Source: JAGUXG01 sp043798435
GTDB taxonomy: Bacteria > UBA9089 > UBA9088 > JAGUXG01
DNA: 16,553 nt
NCBI GenBank assembly: GCA_043798435.1
Contig: JAZDOR010000155.1
Coordinates: 1 to 16,553, forward strand
Direction of reading: 5' to 3'
The notes under the pieces were generated by a model, which made no database searches, had not been told where the DNA came from, and worked only from the letters and a program-made list of their open reading frames with translations. Shown piece by piece: positions 1-5,945 of the stretch. The position numbers and the translations under genes were made by a program. Position 1 is the first letter of the stretch; each line of letters begins with the position of its first letter.

Positions 1-10
1 GGGAATTATT

Positions 11-106
11 CACCGCAGAGAACTTTAGAGTTCGCTGAGATAATTATGGATAAGGTTAAATTCAAAGTAGATATTTTATTTCTCTGTGCCCTCTGCGCCC
101 CTAAAG
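11..106. repeat. degenerate CTCTG/CAGAG-type inverted repeat upstream of tig
   Basis: CGCAGAG at 14-20 is inverted as CTCTGCG at 91-97. The right arm is itself a 9-bp near-repeat (CTCTGTGCC then CTCTGCGCC, 83-100). No open reading frame of interest lies in the first 251 bases. The segment could be a dispersed intergenic repeat or the 3' end of an off-window transcript. The call rests on short matches only. Confidence 0.3.
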
Positions 107-187
107 GTTAATCTTTTCTTCAGATGAGTAAAGTGTTACTAAAATTGTTTATTGGTTTATTTTTTTGGAGAAGAACCGAATTTTTTC

Positions 188-216
188 TTGAATTATCTCT
201 TTCTTCTTCATACACT
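188..216 (+). promoter_or_regulatory. possible sigma70-type promoter of tig
   Basis: TTGAAT (188-193), a 17-base spacer and TACACT (211-216) stand about 36 bases before the tig start. Each hexamer matches consensus at 4 of 6 positions, in a very AT-rich leader, so chance is a real alternative. Confidence 0.3.
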
Positions 217-251
217 ATATATATTAAAAATCGCGAATCTGAGGAAAAAAT

Positions 252-1511
252 ATGGAGATAGAAAAGAAAGAGAAAGAAGGCTGTAAAATAGCGTTAAGGG
301 TAAGGGTAGAGAAGGAAGTTGTAGAAGAGGAGTTCAATAAGAGTTTTGAGAGGCTGAGTAAGTCTGCCAGAACAAAGGGCTTCAGAAAAGGAAAAGTTCC
401 AAGGGGTCTCATAGAAAGCAGGTTTTCAAAGAATGCAGAAGATGAGACGCTTGATAATCTTTTACGAAAGGCTGTCATGGAGGCTTTGGAAAAAGAAGGT
501 ATTTCGCCAATTGCTGGTCCTTGGGTAAGCAAAGAAAATATAGATTTTGGCAAGGGAAAGCCTCTTACATTTTCGGTAGAGTTAGAGGTGGAACCAGAAT
601 TTGAGATACCTGACTGGAGGAATATCAAGATTTCCAGAAAGAATGTAGAGATAAAGGATAAGGATGTAGAAAATACCTTAATGGAGATCGCTGAGGAAAA
701 AGTAACCTTGTTTGAGAAAATAGGTCGTGTAGAGAAAGAAGATATTGCTGTGATTGACTATGTTGCGTATCCTGAGGGTAGCGAAAAAAAGGAGGGGTTT
801 GGTGTATATGTGGAGGTTGGAAAGAAGCTCTTTCCTGAGAAGTTAGAAAAGGAGTTGATAGGGATGAGGGTGAATGAGAAGAAGTCTTTTAAGGTGAAGA
901 TGTCAAAGGAGACAAGGGACACCTCTCTATCTGGAAAGGAGGTAGAGTTTTCTATCCATCTTCTCGGGATAAAAGAGAAACACATTCCAGAGTTTTCTGA
1001 TGAGTTTGCTAAAGAGATGGGCTGTTCGAGTATGGAAGAACTGAGGAGAAATGTGGAGGAGAATCTGAAGAAAACCGCAGAGAATATTATGAGAACCTCA
1101 TTGAAAGACCAAATGGAGGAAGAGCTCTTAAAGAGGTGCAGTTTTCCCCTTCCGTCAACAATAGTCTCTGCCCAGGCTCAAAGTATTTTTAACACCCTTC
1201 TTTATAACCTGAAAAAGAAAGAAAAGAGTTTAGAAGACTATCTTGCTTCTCAGAAAAAACAGGAAGAAGACCTCAAAAAAGAGATTACCGAAGAAGCAGT
1301 AAAGACGATAAATCTATTTTATATCCTTAATAGAATAGGAGGAATAGAAGGAATTGAGTGCACAGATGCTGAATTAGAGACATGGGCAAGAGCGAATTTA
1401 GCCCAAAAATACTTAAAAGAGACCCTATCCAATAAAGAGCGAACAAGAAAGCTGAAGGATGAGCTCAGGATAGAGAAAATATTAGACTATATTATTGAGA
1501 ATTCAAAATAA
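252..1511 (+). CDS. tig: trigger factor, ribosome-associated chaperone
   Basis: This is the cytoplasmic chaperone that docks beside the ribosome exit tunnel and shields nascent chains. At 419 aa it is close to the usual 420-450 aa. The ribosome-binding N-domain carries the signature loop GFRKGKVP at residues 43-50. A middle FKBP-type peptidyl-prolyl isomerase domain lies at about 150-240, with the GFGVYVEVG strand and a lengthy SGKEVEFSIHLLGIKEK end. The rest is the charged helical C-terminal chaperone domain. GAGGA about 7 bases before the ATG is the ribosome binding site. The usual clpP-clpX neighbours are absent; the next gene, moaA, is convergent and unrelated. The gene is very Lys/Glu-rich and appears intact. 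It is the clearest core-genome gene in the window. Confidence 0.95.
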   Translation: MEIEKKEKEGCKIALRVRVEKEVVEEEFNKSFERLSKSARTKGFRKGKVPRGLIESRFSKNAEDETLDNLLRKAVMEALEKEGISPIAGPWVSKENIDFGKGKPLTFSVELEVEPEFEIPDWRNIKISRKNVEIKDKDVENTLMEIAEEKVTLFEKIGRVEKEDIAVIDYVAYPEGSEKKEGFGVYVEVGKKLFPEKLEKELIGMRVNEKKSFKVKMSKETRDTSLSGKEVEFSIHLLGIKEKHIPEFSDEFAKEMGCSSMEELRRNVEENLKKTAENIMRTSLKDQMEEELLKRCSFPLPSTIVSAQAQSIFNTLLYNLKKKEKSLEDYLASQKKQEEDLKKEITEEAVKTINLFYILNRIGGIEGIECTDAELETWARANLAQKYLKETLSNKERTRKLKDELRIEKILDYIIENSK

Positions 1512-1551
1512 TCCCATAATACCGAGAATGAAGATGTCCTAACACATAGAA

Positions 1552-1576
1552 TTTTGTAAACCAATTTCTTTTTGGT
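1552..1576. repeat. 25-bp direct repeat, copy 1 (beside the moaA stop)
   Basis: It matches 2776-2800 at 24 of 25 bases, in the same orientation. It begins TTTTGTAAACCAATTTC and lies one base beyond the moaA stop codon. With the other copy it brackets moaA and its upstream intergenic repeat. It also contains a weak ACCAA/TTGGT hairpin, too small to call a terminator. Confidence 0.7.
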
Positions 1577-1577
1577 G

Positions 1578-2546
1578 TTATCCTCCTAAAGCTACCATTT
1601 GCCTGCCTTGTAGATTTTTTATATTAAACTGATGGGCTTTGGGCTTATTTTTGATGCCTTGCAGGATACACTCTTTTAGCTCTTCATCTGATACACCCTT
1701 TCGGATAAGATTTTTCAAGTTTATCTCCTTTTCATTTCCAAGGCAAGGTCGCAACTTGCCGTCTGGAGTAAGCCTGACTCGATTACACTTTGTGCAAAAG
1801 TGGTTGCTTATCGGAGAGATAAAACCAATCACGCCCTTTGCCCCTTTTATCTGATAATATTCTGCAGGACCATTTCCAGTAGCCTCATCAAAGGGGATAA
1901 GGGGAAAAGAGTTGTTCAGTCTTTCTTTTATAACACGGTTGGGCAGATACCTTTCTGCCCAAAAATCCCTATGGTGACTGATGGGCATAAATTCAATGAA
2001 CCTCACCCACAGGAACCTATCTATGGTCAGTCGTGCAAACCCTTCTACCTCATTCTCATTTACCCCTTTCATTGCTACTGCATTTATCTTTACTGGAGTC
2101 AAATCGCTTCTTATTGCCTCTTCAATACCCATCAGCACCTCGTTCAGCTCACCCCCTCCTGTAATTTGGGAGTATGTAGTTTTATCTAAGGAATCTAAGC
2201 TAATATTGACCCGAGAAAGCCCTGCCTCTTTCAGCGAAGAGGAAAATTCAGTTAACTTGGTGCCGTTAGTGGTCAGGGTTATTTCGGAGAATAATCTCAT
2301 CTGGCTAATCTTTTCAACAAGAGAGACCACATCTTTTCTAATCAAAGGCTCTCCTCCAGTAATGCGGACTTTTCTGATTCCAAGCTCTCCCATTATGTGT
2401 GCAATCCTGATAATCTCTTCATATCTCAGAATCTCCCTCTGGCTTTTCTTCTCCATCCTTCTGCAGTAAAGGCAGCGCAGATTGCACATATCTGTAATGG
2501 AGAGCCTTAAGTAATCAATTTGGCGATGATAATTATCTATGAGCAT
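1578..2546 (-). CDS. moaA: GTP 3',8-cyclase MoaA (molybdenum cofactor biosynthesis)
   Basis: This radical-SAM enzyme works with MoaC to turn GTP into cyclic pyranopterin monophosphate, the first step of molybdopterin synthesis, in the cytosol. The N-terminal 4Fe-4S motif CNLRCLYC has its three cysteines at residues 21, 25 and 28 from the chosen start. GGEPL, which contacts SAM, follows. A second cluster motif, FCTKCNRVRLTPDGKLRPC, lies near the C-terminus, and the protein ends in the typical Gly-Gly. I chose the ATG at 2546 because MLIDNYHRQIDYLRLSITD matches the family N-terminus. The frame is open back to a TTG at 2579, which would add 11 unlikely residues. The length of 322 aa is normal. 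No clear Shine-Dalgarno is visible; TATATT at 2561-2566 could be a -10, which would make a very short leader. No other moa genes are in the window. Confidence 0.95.
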   Translation of the reverse strand: MLIDNYHRQIDYLRLSITDMCNLRCLYCRRMEKKSQREILRYEEIIRIAHIMGELGIRKVRITGGEPLIRKDVVSLVEKISQMRLFSEITLTTNGTKLTEFSSSLKEAGLSRVNISLDSLDKTTYSQITGGGELNEVLMGIEEAIRSDLTPVKINAVAMKGVNENEVEGFARLTIDRFLWVRFIEFMPISHHRDFWAERYLPNRVIKERLNNSFPLIPFDEATGNGPAEYYQIKGAKGVIGFISPISNHFCTKCNRVRLTPDGKLRPCLGNEKEINLKNLIRKGVSDEELKECILQGIKNKPKAHQFNIKNLQGRQMVALGG

Positions 2547-2605
2547 ATTAAAGTAACAAAATACAGAATATATACCCAAACAAATCAGGTTTGCAAAAAT
2601 TGTGT

Positions 2606-2748
2606 TCGTTTATGGTTCTGAGGTTCACGGTTAGAGAATAAGAGGATTAACCGTGAACCTTGAACCTGATTCGTTTATAGTTCTGAGGTTCAAAGTTCAA
2701 GGTTAGAAAATAAAAGGATTAACCGTGAACCGTGAACCTTGAACCCTT
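2606..2748. repeat. tandem pair of hairpin-forming TGAACCG/TGAACCT heptamer repeats
   Basis: The 354-base gap between moaA and the DUF11 remnant holds no gene, only repeats. Two imperfect copies (2606-2669 and 2670-2748) both start TTCGTTTAT. Each folds on itself. In copy 1, GGTTCACGGTTA (2622-2633) pairs perfectly with TAACCGTGAACC (2648-2659) over 12 bp. In copy 2 the arms (2687-2705 and 2720-2745) carry additional heptamers, AACCGTG AACCGTG AACCTTG. The period of seven matches the arrays inside the DUF11 modules, although the heptamer differs. Confidence 0.85.
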
Positions 2749-2775
2749 TAATTCTTGAACCTGAGTAGTTACCTT

Positions 2776-2800
2776 TTTTGTAAACCAATTTCTTTTCGGT
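2776..2800. repeat. 25-bp direct repeat, copy 2
   Basis: This is the partner of 1552-1576, with one mismatch and the same orientation. Between here and 2933 there is no supported gene. A stretch near 2837-2877 resembles 105-146 (shared blocks around CTTCAG and AGTGTTAC), which suggests remnants of a dispersed repeat. Confidence 0.65.
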
Positions 2801-2933
2801 ATATGTATCTTCTACAAAAAGTCTCCCTGCCTTCAAAAGTTAATTTTTACTTCAGGAGCTGGAGTGTTACAAATAATCTAATTTCTAATTATTTGCTAAA
2901 TCACGTTTTCATTGGGTATAAATTGGTCATCAA

Positions 2934-3203
2934 TCATCTTACCTCGCAAGTAAAGCTGACTGTGCCTGAGGATGCTGGGGCAACCTCAGGGATTACCCAC
3001 TTTATCTTTGTAGCAGATGAGCTGATGGTTTCCTGCCAACTGTTGTTATACCAATAACTTATCTTTACATCTTCCGATTCGCAATTCGCAATTCGCAATT
3101 CGCAATTTTCTGGTAGCACCTCAATAATGGTAACATCCGTTGCTGTTCCTGAGCCTTCATTGATGTAGGTGATGGTGTAGATTACAGTCTGACAGATTAG
3201 TTT
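2934..3203 (-). pseudogene. orphan C-terminal DUF11-type module (5'-truncated)
   Basis: The minus-strand frame reads YTITYINEGSGTATDV, then IIEVLPEN, then a repeat-derived loop, then SATKIKWVIPEVAP and the ending SFTCEVR-TGA. This is the second part of the module that ends the large proteins at 9114, 13412 and (broken) 5334. Homology starts only at about 3179. The usual first strands (TLKKTSDKKYVAKEGT in the 9114 copy) are missing. The frame is continuous with the FG-GAP-like gene upstream, separated from it only by the TAG at 3204-3206. It could be a relic of a surface-protein gene or a tail reached by stop-codon readthrough. There is no start codon with a ribosome binding site, so a relic is more likely. 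Confidence 0.75.
3080..3107. repeat. heptanucleotide tandem array, CGCAATT x 4
   Basis: There are four perfect, contiguous copies of CGCAATT (AATTGCG on the coding strand), preceded by a degenerate unit. The array lies in the loop after LPEN of the DUF11 remnant, where it encodes residues such as CELRIANCES. Confidence 0.95.
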
Positions 3204-4661
3204 CTATTTTTTCTCCATAGATTCTAAGGCATCATTCACCAGCTGTTCTAATTCTCCCTGTGTCTGTAATTTCCCATTTTTCAATTTTAACAATTCATTT
3301 TTTGACGCTTCATTACCAATTTCACCAAAAGTAAAGATAGCATACTTATATAAAATTTCATCACTGCCATTTATCCAATTTACAGCCTCTTCAAAACCAG
3401 CTTCTTTATCTATTCCGAACATCCTTTTATACCTGCCAATGCAATAGAGGTCAATTGCCTTCCACAAAGGGTCTTCTGTCGGGTTTTTCTCCATAATTTC
3501 AGCCTGCTCCTTAAAAAATTTAGGGAACTGTAGGCTGGCATCTATGTATATCTTGCCGTTCCATTTATACACAACTGGACAGTACAATTGATTATACACA
3601 AGACACGCATTGCTTATTATTTCTTCTATCCCATCATTATCAAGGTCTTTAAGGTATGTCCCATCACAAGATGAATTTTCTGTTTGAAATGTAATCTCAA
3701 ATTCATCGCCAACCTTCCCAATCAAATAGGCAAAAGAGCCACCGGCTCCATTCCCGCCACAGGTTATGATAAGTAATTCCTTTATTCCATCATTATTCAG
3801 GTCTTTATCCTGGGCTACCTCACTCATCCAAATTGCATCAAACTCCTTCCATTTGGCATATCCCTTATCATCTTTATAGAGCAACAACAGATAGTCACCA
3901 GGGTCTATCACCATTTCATTCTCTCCATCATTGTCTATATCACCTTGCCAGATTCGCTCCTCACAAATAAGCCCAATGTTTATTATCTCTTTCACTGCCT
4001 TCTTAAAATTAAGCCTCGGATTATCCTTAATCTGCAATTTTATCAGGTCTCCTGCATCATAGGTATTATGTTCGGACTCTCTTTCTTTTAAGAACTGGTA
4101 GCCATTATAGGCATATTCCTCATCCCATTTTTCTATCGTCTTTTTATAGAGGCGTGTATAAATTTTATCCCACTTAATATTCATCCTTAGCCACCCTGTT
4201 TTCTTATCGAAAGAAAAGGATATTTTTGCTTCTTTGAGGTAATCTAACCCATCTTGTTTAGAAAATGAAATTAGATTAATCAAATTATTTTCGTTGAAAC
4301 CGTATATATCCACTTTCTCTTCCTCGCTGGAGTTATATTGGATGACCTTTATTATAAGTTCTTTTCCCTTTCTCTTCTTGCTTTTTATTGTATTGACATA
4401 AGCATCTCCTTTATACAAACATTCATCAAGATTTATGATTTCCTTATACCTCCCTTCAACCTTATCAATCACCCTAACTATCTCTTCTTTCATGTCCATT
4501 GCTATCCCGAATCTAATCAATATCTCCTTCTCTCCATCATTATCTATGTCTATGTATTTAACCCTTGTAAATTTTTCCAAGTCTTGCAATATCTCTTTTT
4601 TACTGGTTTTGACTGAGGCGATATATCCGCCCCCAACCCGAACTCGTATTTTTTTCTTCAC
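3204..4661 (-). CDS. FG-GAP/VCBS-like repeat protein, main (C-terminal) part of a frameshifted gene
   Basis: This is a 485-aa frame from a GTG at 4661. It contains at least four Asp-rich calcium-loop-like motifs: DIDNDGEKEI, DIDNDGENEM, DLNNDGIKEL and DLDNDGIEEI. These are spaced through beta-rich sequence as in FG-GAP/VCBS repeat proteins, which usually fold as extracellular beta-propellers. The C-terminus (from about residue 400) is helical and HEAT-like, with IFTFGEIGNEASKNELL. The frame has no signal peptide of its own; that lies in the overlapping frame 4600-4920. Removing one A from the A7 run at 4649-4655 fuses the two into about 571 aa. The substrate or partner is unknown. The calcium-loop reading is by motif only. 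The apparent GTG start is probably an artefact of the frameshift. Confidence 0.7.
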   Translation of the reverse strand: MKKKIRVRVGGGYIASVKTSKKEILQDLEKFTRVKYIDIDNDGEKEILIRFGIAMDMKEEIVRVIDKVEGRYKEIINLDECLYKGDAYVNTIKSKKRKGKELIIKVIQYNSSEEEKVDIYGFNENNLINLISFSKQDGLDYLKEAKISFSFDKKTGWLRMNIKWDKIYTRLYKKTIEKWDEEYAYNGYQFLKERESEHNTYDAGDLIKLQIKDNPRLNFKKAVKEIINIGLICEERIWQGDIDNDGENEMVIDPGDYLLLLYKDDKGYAKWKEFDAIWMSEVAQDKDLNNDGIKELLIITCGGNGAGGSFAYLIGKVGDEFEITFQTENSSCDGTYLKDLDNDGIEEIISNACLVYNQLYCPVVYKWNGKIYIDASLQFPKFFKEQAEIMEKNPTEDPLWKAIDLYCIGRYKRMFGIDKEAGFEEAVNWINGSDEILYKYAIFTFGEIGNEASKNELLKLKNGKLQTQGELEQLVNDALESMEKK

Positions 4662-4920
4662 CTGCGTGCTTCTGCACTTTTATTAACATCTCCTGAAAGA
4701 TATTTGAGATTGTTGTCTTAAAAAACGGGTCTTCAGCCTCCGCAAAATTTCTCTTAAATTCTTTATAATAAACATACCCTTCTTCAGGATAGATTGGCTT
4801 GGTCCAATTATCCAAGACAGTCCCAGAATAATCTCCAGCCCAAAGGACTTCTGAAATGAAGATTATAAAAGTTAATGCCATACAAAACCAAATTTTCTTA
4901 TTCATCTTATTCTGGTTCAT
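4600..4920 (-). CDS. signal-peptide-bearing N-terminal part of the FG-GAP/VCBS-like protein
   Basis: This 106-aa frame starts with a typical export signal: basic residues (NKMNKK), a hydrophobic core (IWFCMALTFIIFIS) and a small-residue cleavage region near LWAGDYSG. It overlaps the next frame by 62 bases. It reads EMLIKVQKHAGEEK, then leaves frame at an A7 run and stops soon after as TSSGWGRIYRLSQNQ. The sequence IRVRVGGGYIASVKT in the other frame continues it sensibly. The second Met (4905) may be the true start; neither has a strong ribosome binding site. It is best annotated together with 3204-4661 as one secreted protein gene broken by an indel, a sequencing error or slippage. Confidence 0.6.
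   Translation of the reverse strand: MNQNKMNKKIWFCMALTFIIFISEVLWAGDYSGTVLDNWTKPIYPEEGYVYYKEFKRNFAEAEDPFFKTTISNIFQEMLIKVQKHAGEEKNTSSGWGRIYRLSQNQ
4649..4655 (-). other. A7 homopolymer at the frame break of the FG-GAP-like gene
   Basis: Seven T on the + strand (AAAAAAA on the coding strand) sit exactly where the signal-peptide frame must pass to the FG-GAP frame. With six A the codons read GAA GAA AAA ATA CGA (E E K I R) and the two frames fuse without a gap. Confidence 0.7.
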
Positions 4921-4932
4921 TAAACATCTTTA

Positions 4933-5124
4933 TTATCTAAAAAGCCTCTTTGCAAACTCCTTCAAGAAAGGGATATCCCGTATATCTCGTTCCCTCTTTG
5001 CGGCTTCTTTGCTTTTGATGATATCTGAGATTGAGGCTACTGGAATCTTTTCTACCCAAACAGCCCTTTTCTTCACCCCTTCATAATCTTCTAATCCATA
5101 ACTGAATGCCTTTTGATTATTCAT
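4933..5124 (-). CDS. small protein, possible C-terminal remnant of a MNT-type nucleotidyltransferase
   Basis: This 63-aa frame starts with an ATG that overlaps the end of the upstream small gene (AGTTATGAATAA), so translation is probably coupled. Its second half, VEKIPVASISDIIKSKEAA followed by KRERDIRDIPFLKEF, resembles the tail of minimal nucleotidyltransferases of the AbiEii/DUF6036 type. There a 'VPV.S..DLI..K...R..D..D...L' pattern closes the fold. The catalytic GG(x)D(x)D part is absent, so if the resemblance is real this is a remnant or an unusual short form. The assignment is from memory of the pattern and is weak. The gene is probably real because of the coupled arrangement. Confidence 0.45.
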   Translation of the reverse strand: MNNQKAFSYGLEDYEGVKKRAVWVEKIPVASISDIIKSKEAAKRERDIRDIPFLKEFAKRLFR

Positions 5125-5332
5125 AACTTCTGTACCTCAAAAAGATGGGAAGATTTTTGTTACACCATTGGCGATACTCCTTTGTGGAGTTAAAGACTCT
5201 TGATGGAACATCATCCAGAACAGGTTTATAGGTATAGACAAAGCCATAATCCATCCGCTCTTTTAATGACCGTTTTAATTGACGCTTACATCTCAAATCC
5301 CACTCCTCCATCTCATCTTTTTCTATCATCAT
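5117..5332 (-). CDS. conserved-looking small protein of unknown function
   Basis: This 71-aa, charged, mostly hydrophilic protein has the motif FVYTYKPVLDDVPSRVFNST followed by KEYRQWCNKNLPIF. It has no signal peptide or membrane segment. The start at 5332 lies two bases after the stop of the DUF11 module at 5334. Its Shine-Dalgarno (GGAGGTGA) is formed by the last codons of that module, suggesting translational coupling. The next small gene overlaps its 3' end by eight bases. I do not recognise the family securely. The pairing with a nucleotidyltransferase-like tail suggests a two-gene cassette, perhaps of toxin-antitoxin type, but no catalytic residues can be named. Confidence 0.5.
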   Translation of the reverse strand: MMIEKDEMEEWDLRCKRQLKRSLKERMDYGFVYTYKPVLDDVPSRVFNSTKEYRQWCNKNLPIFLRYRSYE

Positions 5333-5333
5333 T

Positions 5334-5916
5334 TCATCTCACCTCCACAGTAAAGCTAACTGAACCTGAGGATGCTGGAACAACCTGTGGGATGAGCCAT
5401 TTAATCTTTGTGGCAGATTCAGTGAAATCTTCCTTCCATCCGTTATACCAATACCTGACCCCTGACCCCTTTTAACACGCAGTGCTCCGGCAACACCTCA
5501 ATGATACTCACATCCGTCGCTGTTCCTTCGCCTTCGTTGGTGTAGGTGATGGTATAGGTCAGGGTTCCTCCTTGGGCAACATACTTCTTATCGGAGGTCT
5601 TTTTGAGGGTTATCCTGGGTTTTGGAGCTTTTGTAACCTTATAGACATGCCGCTCATAGCCTTTATAGTTGTCAGTGAAGATGCCATTTGTTGCTGTTAC
5701 TGTCCTCGTCTCAAATAGCACCATCAGGGTCTTTGTGCCTATCCCAAGGTCAGAGAGTCTCCATGTAACACCGGTCTGGGTGGTAGAGCCGGCATTGAGG
5801 GTGATGAGATACCTGTCGCCATTTGTCTTTTGCTTGTAGATACAGTGCATCTTCTGGGTTGTGGTGGTGGCTATATTCTTTTCTCCCATAATATCAAGGA
5901 TAATGGATGGGGGAAG
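5334..5916 (-). pseudogene. 3' end of the disrupted propeller/DUF11 surface-protein gene, frameshifted
   Basis: This segment is homologous to 9114-9707 and starts at LPPSIILDIMGEK. It keeps the beta domain (MHCIYKQKTNGDRYLITLNA ... YKGYERHVYKVT) and the DUF11 module (YTITYTNEGEGTATDV, IIEVLPEH). The open frame 5889-5443 leaves register in a heptamer repeat and ends GVRGQVLV-stop. In the next frame the expected ending YWYNGWKEDF, ESATKIKWLIPQVVP, SFTVEVR-TGA continues to 5334. Upstream the homology stops abruptly at 5916, where the inserted 2-kb segment begins and puts an in-frame TAA before LPPS. It has no start codon of its own with a ribosome binding site. The partner 5' part is at 7911-8351. 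Some polypeptide could still be made from the internal ATG at 5889, but I see no signal for it. Confidence 0.85.
5456..5469. repeat. heptanucleotide duplication TGACCCC x 2 causing a frameshift
   Basis: There are two contiguous copies of TGACCCC (GGGGTCA on the coding strand), plus CC to the left. With one copy the codons read TTA AAA GGG GTC AGG TAT TGG TAT AAC, giving L K G V R Y W Y N. This matches the paralogous modules. With two copies the frame shifts and stops at 5443. Confidence 0.9.
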
Positions 5917-5918
5917 TA

Positions 5919-5945
5919 AGGGGACAGTTTACGCAATCCCTTTTA
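5919..5945. repeat. 27-bp repeat at the left end of the inserted segment
   Basis: AGGGGACAGTTTACGCAATC and the following CCTTTTA match 7672-7700 in direct orientation, with small indels (GGGAACAGTTTTACGCAATC there). Each copy has AAGGG/CCCTT at its ends, so it could form a short hairpin. The copy overlaps the last codons of the TPR gene. Its GGGGACAGTTTAC core recurs inverted at 7888-7901. Confidence 0.8.

Noticed and set aside
1..251. tRNA or small RNA gene upstream of tig
   Set aside because: No cloverleaf or T-loop signature; only short inverted CAGAG/CTCTG repeats and AT-rich sequence.
1540..1577. Rho-independent terminator between tig and moaA
   Set aside because: The only hairpin is a 5-bp ACCAA/TTGGT with a 7-base loop and no proper U-tract after it.
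1639..2469. Three + strand ORFs opposite moaA
   Set aside because: They are antisense shadows of a well-conserved gene, with no start signals.
2755..3057. 100-aa + strand ORF
   Set aside because: It overlaps the repeat-rich gap and the antisense of the DUF11 remnant, has no ribosome binding site, and its second half is the complement of conserved module codons.
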